Positions 27,302-36,015 of a DNA stretch of 64,000 nt are shown here, in pieces. Source of the stretch: an uncultured Latescibacterota bacterium. GTDB lineage: Bacteria > Latescibacterota > UBA2968. How positions within the stretch are numbered: the stretch's first letter is position 1; each line of letters starts with the position of its first letter. The DNA is taken from assembly GCA_958295785.1 (NCBI GenBank), contig OY282377.1:4280896-4344895 (forward strand), given 5' to 3'. Below the pieces are notes generated by a model, which was given only the letters and a program-made list of their open reading frames with translations, was not told the DNA's origin and ran no database searches. Made by a program: the position numbers and the translations under genes.

Positions 27302-27526
27302 ACCTCCTGACGCCATGAGAGCCTTTTCCGCTGCTTTTGGCAAGTCAACAGGCACAAACATTGACGACAAATAGAGGTAACCCTCAGGCTCTGATCTGTC
27401 CTCATCAACAATGCGGAACAGCCCCTGGCTTTCTGCATCTGCATCTGGCAACTTGCGATAAGCTTTGCCCACAATGAGACTGGCGGGATTGCTTTCATTG
27501 TCAATGCAAATTACAAAATCGCTCAT
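27299..27526 (-). CDS. Small hypothetical protein
   Basis: 75 residues: MSDFVICIDNESNPASLIVG, then KAYRKLPDADAESQGLFRIV and YLYLSSMFVPVDLPKAAEKA. I recall similar short conserved hypotheticals in many genomes but no function. The start overlaps the stop of the octahaem cytochrome gene (ATGA), so the two are coupled. The last codons end at the IS5 tip, which supplies the TAA, so a few native C-terminal residues may be lost. Confidence 0.55.
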   Translation of the reverse strand: MSDFVICIDNESNPASLIVGKAYRKLPDADAESQGLFRIVDEDRSEPEGYLYLSSMFVPVDLPKAAEKALMASGG

Positions 27527-28716
27527 CGAAGTACCCTTAACCGCTTTGCCTCCGTGCGGATTTTATCCATCTCCATCTTCATCCGCACAATGCCCTCCCA
27601 GTGCGTGTAATCCGGCGAATGGTGATACGCCGCCTTAAATGTGGTCGCGTGATAAAACTTGAACAACCTGAAAAACGCCTGTTCAATCTCCGACGTATTT
27701 TCGTACAACTGCTGCCCGCCCAGTTCAAATGCGTGCCCGACCACCGGATTGGGCGGCCTGTCTTCGGGCATGGGATCCAGAGCTTTTTCATCGTAAAGGG
27801 CTTTGATCAGCGCGTAAGACTCTGCGACCAGCGCATCGGCCTCGCGCTTGATCGCATCGGCGCGCTCGAGGCTTTCGCGTGCAAACCGATTGGAATGACA
27901 CGGCGCGCACACCTTGAGCATGGCTTTGCGATTCGCTTCAAATTCGCTTTTCGTCAACCGCTTCATCGCCAAGTGCGGCAAAAAATCCTCCTCGAGTACC
28001 GCGCCCGTGAACACCGCGCCCAGCCCGATATTTGCCACATGCCCGTGGTCCCCATCGGGCATGTGACACGTCACGCAACTCGGCGACTTCTCGGCGTCTC
28101 GGTCCATATAATACAAAACCCCGTGAACACTGGTTTGATACGATTCCATCACCGGATGATCCGGCCCTCCGTGACACACCTTGCACGCCTCGGGTTCTCG
28201 CGCAAGAGCCGAACTGAATTGGTGGCTTGGATGACACGTATTGCACCCCCCCACGCTGCCATCGGCAAAGCGTGCGCCAATGCTGTGACACCCCATGCAC
28301 CCCTCTTCTTGCATGGCCCGCGACTGCGCCAAAAAACGCGCATCCGACAGCGCGGCCAGTTCTGCATCGGCATGCCCGCTCTTGGCAAACGCCTCCACCT
28401 CTTTCTCATGGCATTTGCCACACACGCCTGCGGACACCTGCCCGCGCACCGCAAAAACCGCCTCGTGGTTCTCGCCGTGGCAATCTGCACATCCCACATG
28501 CGCCCGAAAATGGGCACTCTCGCGCCACTGCTTGTCCATGCCCGGATCGATGGTTCGGTGGCATCCCTCGCAGGATTGATCATTTTGAATCCGCCACAAA
28601 AACCCCGGACGCGCGACAAGCCGAGTCGCTGTTTCGGGTTGCAACAGATAGAACGCGCCCCACGCGCCTCCTATCCCCAATGCGACAATGCCGACAAGTT
28701 TCATCCACTTTTTCAC
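27523..28716 (-). CDS. Octahaem cytochrome c, hydroxylamine-oxidoreductase-like
   Basis: 397 residues with one N-terminal membrane anchor or signal (residues ~5-24) and exactly eight CxxCH motifs, at about residues 49, 76, 99, 140, 158, 178, 214 and 270. The spacing and flanks (SCEGCHRTIDPGMDKQWRES, HVGCADCH; later AAYHHSPDYTHWEG) match the HAO superfamily of octahaem cytochromes, whose catalytic haem sits in the middle of the chain. Members oxidise hydroxylamine or hydrazine or reduce nitrite; the direction cannot be read here. The start is GTG 28716 with AGAGGTG upstream; ATG 28704 is an alternative. Two TPR-fused multihaem genes lie upstream on the same strand, separated by R1 copy c. Confidence 0.75.
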   Translation of the reverse strand: MKKWMKLVGIVALGIGGAWGAFYLLQPETATRLVARPGFLWRIQNDQSCEGCHRTIDPGMDKQWRESAHFRAHVGCADCHGENHEAVFAVRGQVSAGVCGKCHEKEVEAFAKSGHADAELAALSDARFLAQSRAMQEEGCMGCHSIGARFADGSVGGCNTCHPSHQFSSALAREPEACKVCHGGPDHPVMESYQTSVHGVLYYMDRDAEKSPSCVTCHMPDGDHGHVANIGLGAVFTGAVLEEDFLPHLAMKRLTKSEFEANRKAMLKVCAPCHSNRFARESLERADAIKREADALVAESYALIKALYDEKALDPMPEDRPPNPVVGHAFELGGQQLYENTSEIEQAFFRLFKFYHATTFKAAYHHSPDYTHWEGIVRMKMEMDKIRTEAKRLRVLR

Positions 28717-28797
28717 AACAGCACCTCTTGTATTTTAGCGATCAGCAGTCAGCGGTAAGCAAAACAAGCGGTAAGCCCATACGCCACTTGGAGCGGT

Positions 28798-29242
28798 GTA
28801 ATGCGATCTGCTACCCGCAAATGATCCCCTTGACGTTCCGCAGTCATTCAGAGAAGCCATGGCAACCAGGCCATCCCAAAAAACCATCCGATAAAACCAT
28901 CACGCACAGCGCGCAAGGCCGTCTCGCAACCCACCTCCCTCTTGCAACATCTTCGCAGGCCAAAGCATGTCGTCCTGTTACAAAAGCGATTTGCGCTGTG
29001 CAGAGCACCCCTCGGCGCATGAGAGCGGCATTTTTTGCTTCCTTTTTTTGCTGTTAAAAAAAAGGAAGTCGCCGCACGCCGTAGGCACAGGCGTAGCCAA
29101 CGCATCAAAGGCAACAAACGAGGAGTTAGGACCAAACGCTTGAGATAAGCAACGCCTGAGTGCTAAGGAACGTCTGTTCCCCATTCCTCATTCCTCCCTG
29201 ATGGGAGGCAGAATACGGACAACTTAAAAGCAAATTGGTCTT
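28798..29242 (+). repeat. R1 element, copy c
   Basis: Full-length R1 body with the stem CTTCCTTTTTTT / AAAAAAAAGGAAG near 29038-29068. The right tip is degenerate (AGCAAATTGGTCTTA) and touches the stop codon of the cytochrome gene that starts at 32024. It separates two multihaem genes that read in the same direction. Confidence 0.75.
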
Positions 29243-32024
29243 ACTTTTTGTCTCTTACCTCGGCTTGCATCTCGCGCAACAAATCGCGCGCCTGTGCGTG
29301 GCTCGGCTCTCGCGCAACCACGCGCTGCAAAATAGTGACCGCGCTGTCCCGCTGCCCGCCGATAGCATACGCCTGTCCCATAAACCATTCCAACCCCTGC
29401 GCCTCGGGGCGGAGCACCCACGCCTGCCGATACACAGATAGCGCGCCCGCTATATCCCCGCGCTCTTGTAACACCGTACCCAGCCCGGTCAGCGCGGGCA
29501 CGTAAAAGGGATCCGCGATCAGCGCGTCCAACAGATCGCTTTCTGCACCCTCCAAATCCCCGAGATCGGCGCGAATCAACCCCTGCATCGCATGGACATC
29601 CGCACGGTGGGCATCGTTCTGTTCCGCAACTTCAAAATGGGGCAGCGCGTCCGCCAGCGCGCCTTGCGTATAAACCGCATGCCCGACCACAAAAGCCGAA
29701 TCTGCGATAGCCCCAACCGCTTCCCGCGCCCGCTGGCTCAAGCCAAGTAACGCCGTTCCCGCATCCTCCATTTCCAGTGCCCTGCGAAATGCCGCGCGCG
29801 CCAGTGCCCAATCGCCCGCCAAGGCGTGCATCGCGCCTTTTTCAACCCAATCGCCTATCGGCATCTCGTCGAACTCATAATCGCCTCGCACCGCGCCATC
29901 GCCCGCTGAAAACGCCAACAGCGCGAGTTGCCGAATCGCGGGTTTGAACCCCGGCGCGAGCGCGAGCACTCGACCGTACGCCGCACGCGCACCTGCGCGA
30001 TCCCCACTGCCCCCCAGCGCGTCTCCCACCGCGGTTTGCAACAGCGCGGAGCGATTGGACGCCTCGCCAAAAACAGCCACCGCATCGGCAGTGCGTCCGT
30101 GTTGCAACAGCAACGCGCCCAAGCGCGCCCGCGACGTCACATCACTCTTCCCCTCAAGCGCCGCCCGCATCTGCACAAACCGCTCTCGTTTCCGCGCCAA
30201 CCGCGCCAAATCCGCCGCGGTTTCCGGGTGCTGTGGGTCAAGTCTTGCCACAATCTCAAACTCGCGCCGCGCGTCTTCAAACCGGCCCTGTGCTTCATAG
30301 ACCTGCCCCAAACTCTCGTGAAACCCCGGATCATCGCCCTGCACCCCATACACCACTTGGCGATGCTCCTCCAGCGCGCGCCGAAACGCGTCGCCCATCG
30401 CAGAATCATCGGGCAAATACCCAACGTCCATCAGCGCGAACGGGGCTTGCACGCGCACGATGCGCGCCGAATCGGACAACGCATCTAAAAGCGCGGGCAG
30501 GCCGCGCACATCGCCCAACCGCCCCAGTGAAATCGCGGCTTTCATCCGCACCATCGCATGCGGATCATCTATCGCGTCAAGGAGTGTTGCCACCGCACGC
30601 GCATCGCCCAATCTGCCCAGCAAAGACGCAGCCGTCGCGCGCCACACCGCGCTCTCGGTCATGTCATTCGCCAACTTCATCAAAGGCGCGACCGCCGCGC
30701 CATCGCCCTTTCGCGCCAGGGCGATGGCGGTCGTGCGCGCCACTGTTTCGCGCTGATAATCGCCATACCACCGCCCTGCCCACGCCGAAGCCCATCGCGC
30801 GGATTTATCGGCGTGACAACCGCTCTGATTGCACGCATTGGGCACGCCGTTGACCGCCGTGTTTTCCGGCACCGGGGATTCGATGCGGTGATCCGTCAAA
30901 TTTTCGCCCGTCACGTAGTGATACGGCATGTGGCACTGCACGCATTGGTTGCCCACACTGCCCGCGCGGTGATGCCCGTGCGCGACCGGATTGGCCGCAA
31001 TATCCCCATGGCATGATTCGCACAACCCTACGCCGTGCCGATCCGCCACCAAATCCACGGCCCGCGCATTGCCGTGCGCGTCATGGCAAGTCGTGCATGT
31101 CAATTCCCCCTGCACGTAACACGCGCTCATCAAATGCAGCGCCGCGGGATACAAATAAACCCGTGGCTGTCCATCCGGATAAAAAACCGCCTCGTCATCC
31201 GGCAACACCAGAGCGTAATAATCGTAAAAATTCGCCCCCGGCAAATAGCCCGTGTCAACGATCTCCTTCGCCGCGTGGCACTGCGCGCATACCTCGACAG
31301 CCCGCGCCTTGTCCAGCGTCCGCAACACCAGCACATGCAGCGGCGCGTCCGCTTGCCCGCGCGTCTCATCGTGTTTGCCCGACGGCCCGTGGCACGCCTC
31401 GCAATCGATGCTCAGGCTGCCCACAGTCGTGCGATAGGTCTGCGTCGCCACGTCGTAGTGCTTGTGTACCCGGCTGGCATGACAATCAAAACAGTGAAAA
31501 TTCCATGTGCGTCCCGAATTTGTCCAGTAGTAATAATCCCCTTTTGCCAAAGGCCGCGATTGCGCCACCACGCCTCCTTCTTGGGCATCCACCCAATCCT
31601 TTGTCGCGCCATCGTGATACAGGGGCAACACCTGCCACCGCCCGTTGGAAAACGCCGTCAAATACGCCTGATGCTGCCGCCTGCCTATCGCGTAATCCAC
31701 GCGATACGCCCCAACTTTTCCATCCGCGCCCTCGGTCTCCATATAATACGCATCGCCCTTGCGAAACATCCGCGACCGCACGCCGCCATACACATGAGAC
31801 GCATTGCCAAAATCGCCGACAATCGTCGAATCACTCGGCACGCTCATCGCCGCGCTGTGCAAACTCTGCCGCCATTCCGCGTACTTGTCCGTATGACACG
31901 CCGCGCAACGTTCCACCCCGGTAAACCCCGGCTCAGACGCGCGCACCAACTCGGGCACCTCGCGTTCCCCCGCGCACGCCGCCAACGCCAAAATGACGCA
32001 TAAAATGTGAAATTTTTTGTCCAT
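29241..32024 (-). CDS. Octahaem cytochrome c with HEAT and TPR repeats, lipoprotein
   Basis: 927 residues. A lipobox-type signal (ILALAAC) predicts a membrane-anchored, exported protein. The first ~430 residues hold seven CxxCH motifs (CAACH, CFDCH, CEACH, CAQCH, CTTCH, CESCH, CVQCH) plus one wider CNQSGCH (Cx4CH). Next come HEAT-like repeats (AVATLLDAIDDPHAMVRMKA, ISLGRLGDVRGLPALLDALS), and then several TPRs up to the C-terminus. The arrangement is shared with the paralogue at 33701. Such fusions are known from genome surveys but have no established reaction; electron transfer in a periplasmic complex, perhaps with the HAO-like protein, is inference. Confidence 0.75.
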   Translation of the reverse strand: MDKKFHILCVILALAACAGEREVPELVRASEPGFTGVERCAACHTDKYAEWRQSLHSAAMSVPSDSTIVGDFGNASHVYGGVRSRMFRKGDAYYMETEGADGKVGAYRVDYAIGRRQHQAYLTAFSNGRWQVLPLYHDGATKDWVDAQEGGVVAQSRPLAKGDYYYWTNSGRTWNFHCFDCHASRVHKHYDVATQTYRTTVGSLSIDCEACHGPSGKHDETRGQADAPLHVLVLRTLDKARAVEVCAQCHAAKEIVDTGYLPGANFYDYYALVLPDDEAVFYPDGQPRVYLYPAALHLMSACYVQGELTCTTCHDAHGNARAVDLVADRHGVGLCESCHGDIAANPVAHGHHRAGSVGNQCVQCHMPYHYVTGENLTDHRIESPVPENTAVNGVPNACNQSGCHADKSARWASAWAGRWYGDYQRETVARTTAIALARKGDGAAVAPLMKLANDMTESAVWRATAASLLGRLGDARAVATLLDAIDDPHAMVRMKAAISLGRLGDVRGLPALLDALSDSARIVRVQAPFALMDVGYLPDDSAMGDAFRRALEEHRQVVYGVQGDDPGFHESLGQVYEAQGRFEDARREFEIVARLDPQHPETAADLARLARKRERFVQMRAALEGKSDVTSRARLGALLLQHGRTADAVAVFGEASNRSALLQTAVGDALGGSGDRAGARAAYGRVLALAPGFKPAIRQLALLAFSAGDGAVRGDYEFDEMPIGDWVEKGAMHALAGDWALARAAFRRALEMEDAGTALLGLSQRAREAVGAIADSAFVVGHAVYTQGALADALPHFEVAEQNDAHRADVHAMQGLIRADLGDLEGAESDLLDALIADPFYVPALTGLGTVLQERGDIAGALSVYRQAWVLRPEAQGLEWFMGQAYAIGGQRDSAVTILQRVVAREPSHAQARDLLREMQAEVRDKK

Positions 32025-32132
32025 AGTCCATCGGCCCCCGCCGCACGCCCCTGATTGATTTTTTTCTCCGCTGATTGCTTGGGGCTAGAGGCGAGGACAG
32101 GCACAGGGGCCTGTCCCTACCACTAATACCAA

Positions 32133-33224
32133 TAGGACTTACGCATGCTGAGTTAAAAAAGGGTGCAATTCCGTAAAATTTATCACTTTGAGGAGGTGTC
32201 AATGCGCCAACCGACGCGTTTGGATTACTGTCAGTATCTGCTTAGCAGTCCCCTCAACTATACCTTGACCCATTTCGCCGACCATAGCGAAGGGTTCAGT
32301 CATGATATGATCAACCGCTATCTCGCCGGTGATCGTATCCCACCCCGCTTGGTGTGGGAACACGTCAAAGACCACATCGCGTTGACGCCTGAAGGCTATG
32401 TGATCTTTGATGACACGGTTTTAGACAAGCGACACGCACGCAAGATCGCGTTAGTGCGCCGTCAATATAGCGGCAACGCCCAAGGCGTCATCAATGGCAT
32501 CGGAGTGGTCACATGTGTCTATGTCAATCCGCAACAGGATCGGTTCTGGCTGATTGACTATCGGATTTATGACCCGCAAGGCGATGGCAAAACCAAATTG
32601 GATCATCTCAAGGACATGCTCTCTGGGTTGGTCTATCAGAAGGACCTTCCTTTTACCGGGGTCTTGATGGACAGTTGGTATGCGACCAAAACGGTCATGC
32701 GACACATAGAGCAGATGCAAAAAACCTATTATTGTCCCCTCAAGACGAACCGGCGCGTGGACGATTCGGCAGGCACAATCCCCTACCAGCGCGTAGATAG
32801 CTTAACTTGGACTCAAGCGGAGCGCAAACAAGGCAAGTCCATTAAAATCAGAGGGTTTCCCAAAGACCACAAAGTGAAATTATTCCGGGTGGCGTCTGCT
32901 GCCAGACGCACGGCGTATGTCGTGACTAACGACCATGCTCAAAACGATTCTTCAGTGGTACAAAAGGTGTGTCACCAAAGATGGAAAATTGAGCAATTTC
33001 ACCGCGAAGTCAAACAAGTGACCGGGCTTGAAAAGTGTCAATGCCGGTTGGCACGCATTGTACGAAATCATATTGGGTGTGCGATGTTAGTTTGGATTCG
33101 ACTCGAGCAGGTGGCCTATCAAACAGGACAAACCATTTATCAAGTCAAATACCGAGGGCTGGCTGACTTCTTGAGACAACAACTCAAAGCACCTCATATT
33201 CCAATGGTGATTGCGTAAGTCCTA
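32133..33224 (+). mobile_element. IS701-like element, copy 2 (intact)
   Basis: 1,092 bases with TAGGACTTACGCA / TGCGTAAGTCCTA ends and a 5-bp target duplication ACCAA (32128-32132 and 33225-33229). It is inserted two bases inside the left tip of R1 copy d. Confidence 0.9.
32202..33218 (+). CDS. IS701-like DDE transposase
   Basis: 338 residues from ATG 32202 with GAGGAGG 7 bases upstream. The catalytic domain shows YVIFDDTVLDKRHARKI (first Asp), FTGVLMDSWYATKTVMRHIE (second Asp) and CHQRWKIEQFHREVKQVTGL (the Y/W..E-type glutamate region). These motifs match transposases common in cyanobacteria that I know as IS701-family; the family name is from memory. No defect is visible, so this copy could also mobilise the mutated copy 1. 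Confidence 0.85.
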   Translation: MRQPTRLDYCQYLLSSPLNYTLTHFADHSEGFSHDMINRYLAGDRIPPRLVWEHVKDHIALTPEGYVIFDDTVLDKRHARKIALVRRQYSGNAQGVINGIGVVTCVYVNPQQDRFWLIDYRIYDPQGDGKTKLDHLKDMLSGLVYQKDLPFTGVLMDSWYATKTVMRHIEQMQKTYYCPLKTNRRVDDSAGTIPYQRVDSLTWTQAERKQGKSIKIRGFPKDHKVKLFRVASAARRTAYVVTNDHAQNDSSVVQKVCHQRWKIEQFHREVKQVTGLEKCQCRLARIVRNHIGCAMLVWIRLEQVAYQTGQTIYQVKYRGLADFLRQQLKAPHIPMVIA

Positions 33225-33700
33225 ACCAAATTGATTTTCTGTTGACCTGATGCGATATGCTCCCTACAAATGATTCCCTTGACGTTACGCAGTACGTCAA
33301 ATAAGCCATGGCAAAATGCCATCCCAAAAGACCATCAGACAAAGCCATCGCGCACAGCGCGCAAGGCCGTCTCGCAACCAACCTCCCTCTTGCACCCCAC
33401 CTCGCAGGCCAACGCATGTTGTGCGACCCGCAAAGCGATTTGCGCTGTGCCAGCTCCTCGGCGTTTGAGAGCGGCATTTTTTGCCTACTTTTTTTTCCTG
33501 TTGAAAAAAAGTAGGTCGCCGCACGCCGTAGGCACAGGCGTAGCCAACGCATCAAAGGCAACCCACGAGGAGTTAGGACCAAACGCTTGAGACAAGCAAC
33601 GCCTGAGTGCTACGGAACGTCTGTTCCTCATTCCTCATTCATTCTTGATGGGAGGCAGGATACGGACAAATAAAAATCAAATTGGTATAACCACTGACCA

Positions 33701-35998
33701 CTATTTTCCCCCCATCAACCGCTTCACCCCATCCGAAGCCTTGTCTCGCCCTTGCACAAACCGATCCCAATGCGCTTTGCCAGAAGTGCTATCGCCCTGC
33801 GAATACGCGATCAACGCCAACCCGCGATGCGCGCCGGGAAATGCCGATCCCATCGCCAACGCCGCTTTGTAATGCCGCTTCGCCCGTTCAAAATCGCCCA
33901 ACGCGCGATAGGCGTCTCCCAAGCCGGTTTGCACAATTTCAGACCGCGCATCCACTTGCAACAGCGCGATCCCCTCTCGCACCTTGCCCCGGTGGATATA
34001 CGCCAACCCCAGCGCGATGCGCGCACGCATGTCTTTCTCAACCACAGGGGTCAGCATTTCGACCAGCTTTTTGTATCGCGCCTCGCCTTCCAACAACCGC
34101 TGCATGCGATCTTGCGCCTCGGCCAGGCCGGGCGCGAAACGCAGCGCGTAACCGTAGTGTTCGCGCGCCCGATCAAACGCGCGATCAAACTCGTGAATTT
34201 GCCCCACATTGAGGTGCATATTGGCGTCGTCAGCCAAGAGGCCATCGCCGCTTACTATCGCCTGAAATGCGTCCAATGCCCGCGTGTATCGCGCCCCATC
34301 TTCGCCATTGCCCGGCACATAGCCCATGCGCGCCAGCGAATACGCCGCGCGAATACGCACGGAAAACACGCTATCGGCGAGCACAGCCACCAAATCGGAC
34401 AGGGCCATCGGATCGCCGATCCGCCCCAGCGCGACAGCGGCCTGCGCCCGCACTGCGGAATGCGAATCCGCGAGCGCACGTTTCAAATCGCCGACAACCC
34501 GCGCATCGCCCAGCGTGCCCAAAATCGCAATCACGCCCGCGCGCGTCAACGGCGGCAGGTCAGAAGGCAGCATGGCTTGCAACGCGCCCACGGCCCCCAC
34601 ATCGCCCGCTCGCCCGCGGTGAATCGCATCGGCTTGTGCCACGCGCACATCTTGATAATCGCCATACCACGCCCGCGCTTTTTCCGATGCCCATTCGGCG
34701 GATCGATCCGCGTGGCAACCGCTTTGTCCACACGCATTGGGAATGCCCAAGCGCGCGGTATTTTCCGGCACGGGCACGGCAATGCGGTGATCGGTCATCA
34801 CGAGTTGATTGCGAAATTGTTGCGGCAAATGGCACGCCTTACAATCCCCGCCCGGCCCGGTGGGTTTGTGATGCGTGTGCCCATTCACATCGGCTGCGAT
34901 CTCGGGGTGACAGCGCGCACAAAGCCCCACCCCGCGCGGATCCGCGATCAATTCCGACCGCCTCGAACTGCCGTGCGTCGCATGGCAACCCGTACACGTC
35001 AACCCCGCCATGAGAAAACACGCACTGCTGCCGAATTGCAAATAGGGATACGCCAACTTTTTCGCCAACCCATCAGGCCAAAACGCATCGTCTGTATCGA
35101 TCAAGCGCAACTCGTAGTAATCCCAATAATCATCCCCGGGCACATAGCCCGACCGCAAGGGGACTTTCAAGGCGTGGCACTGCGCGCACGCCTCCACCTG
35201 TTGCCGTGGACTCAGGCGGCTCAAATCGGGCAACGACCGCTCCGGTTGCATTGCCAACTGCGGATCCTCGGCAGCGGCTCGCCAAAATGCGACATGCGCC
35301 GCGCCAGGCCCGTGACACGCCTCGCAATTGATGCTCAAATCGCCCACCGCGCTCCTGTACGTATCGGTCTTCAAATCGTAATTTTTTCGCATCTGAGACG
35401 CATGGCAATCAAAGCACCGCGTGTTCCAAGTGCGCCCGTGATTCGCCCAAAAATAAAAATCATCCGCGCCGAGCGCGTGCCCAATTTCCAACGTGCCTTC
35501 GGCCGCGTCAAACCAGCGTTTTTGATTCAGGTCGTAATACACCGGCAACACCTGCAACCGCCCATCGGGAAAGCGCGTCAAATAATTCTCGTGCTGCCGC
35601 GCCCCCAGCGTGTACACAACCGGATACGTCTGCATCAGTCCATTGCGGTTGGGCGCCTCGATGAAATAGCGACCGTCTTTCGCGAACATCCGATACGTCT
35701 GCCCGTCAAATTCGTGCGTTGTCTGCCGCACAAAATCGCCCTTCACCGTTTGCGGCGTGGCGACTGCCATCGCCTCTGCGTGCGCGGAATGCGACCACGT
35801 TGTAAAGGCCTCCCGATGGCACGGGCGACAACTGCGCGCCCCCGCATACCCCTCGGACGCAAGGGCCCGATCTTCTTTTTGATCGCCCGTTTGCACCGCC
35901 CGCTCCGACCGCAAAAACAGATAAACCGCCACCCCCACGAGAGCAACGACCACCAGCGCGATGACAACGGCAATGGGTTTTTTACTTTGAACTGTCAA
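33701..35998 (-). CDS. Octahaem cytochrome c with HEAT and TPR repeats, membrane-anchored
   Basis: About 765 residues. Start: TTG at 35998 with GGAG seven bases upstream is preferred. The longer frame to 36067 reads through a REP palindrome and lacks a ribosome-binding site. One N-terminal membrane helix (PIAVVIALVVVALVGVAVYL) is followed by CRPCH, CFDCH, CEACH, CAQCH, CTGCH, CARCH, CKACH and a Cx4CH (CGQSGCH). HEAT-like and TPR segments then mirror the 927-residue paralogue. Segments such as LGARQHENYLTRFPDGR and GRTWNTRCFDCHAS are shared between the two, which shows an old duplication. The pair probably acts outside the cytoplasmic membrane in electron transfer; the substrate is unknown. 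Confidence 0.75.
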   Translation of the reverse strand: MTVQSKKPIAVVIALVVVALVGVAVYLFLRSERAVQTGDQKEDRALASEGYAGARSCRPCHREAFTTWSHSAHAEAMAVATPQTVKGDFVRQTTHEFDGQTYRMFAKDGRYFIEAPNRNGLMQTYPVVYTLGARQHENYLTRFPDGRLQVLPVYYDLNQKRWFDAAEGTLEIGHALGADDFYFWANHGRTWNTRCFDCHASQMRKNYDLKTDTYRSAVGDLSINCEACHGPGAAHVAFWRAAAEDPQLAMQPERSLPDLSRLSPRQQVEACAQCHALKVPLRSGYVPGDDYWDYYELRLIDTDDAFWPDGLAKKLAYPYLQFGSSACFLMAGLTCTGCHATHGSSRRSELIADPRGVGLCARCHPEIAADVNGHTHHKPTGPGGDCKACHLPQQFRNQLVMTDHRIAVPVPENTARLGIPNACGQSGCHADRSAEWASEKARAWYGDYQDVRVAQADAIHRGRAGDVGAVGALQAMLPSDLPPLTRAGVIAILGTLGDARVVGDLKRALADSHSAVRAQAAVALGRIGDPMALSDLVAVLADSVFSVRIRAAYSLARMGYVPGNGEDGARYTRALDAFQAIVSGDGLLADDANMHLNVGQIHEFDRAFDRAREHYGYALRFAPGLAEAQDRMQRLLEGEARYKKLVEMLTPVVEKDMRARIALGLAYIHRGKVREGIALLQVDARSEIVQTGLGDAYRALGDFERAKRHYKAALAMGSAFPGAHRGLALIAYSQGDSTSGKAHWDRFVQGRDKASDGVKRLMGGK

Positions 35999-36015
35999 AT
36001 ATAAACTCCAAATAT

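Larger units (their letters stand above)
32126..33688 (+). repeat. R1 element, copy d, interrupted by IS701-like copy 2
   Basis: The left end ATACCAA starts at 32126. The IS701-like element occupies 32133-33224, and R1 resumes with ACCAAATTGATTTTCTGTTG and runs to the right end ATCAAATTGGTAT at 33688. It is the most complete copy. The hairpin is CCTACTTTTTTT / AAAAAAAGTAGG at 33484-33515, a compensated variant of the CTTCC/GGAAG type. Confidence 0.8.

Noticed and set aside
33752-36004. 750-codon open frame on the + strand opposite the cytochrome gene
   Set aside because: It is antisense to an octahaem cytochrome with clear CxxCH motifs. The translation is rich in R, H and Q and has no recognisable domain, as expected from GC-biased codon use on the other strand.
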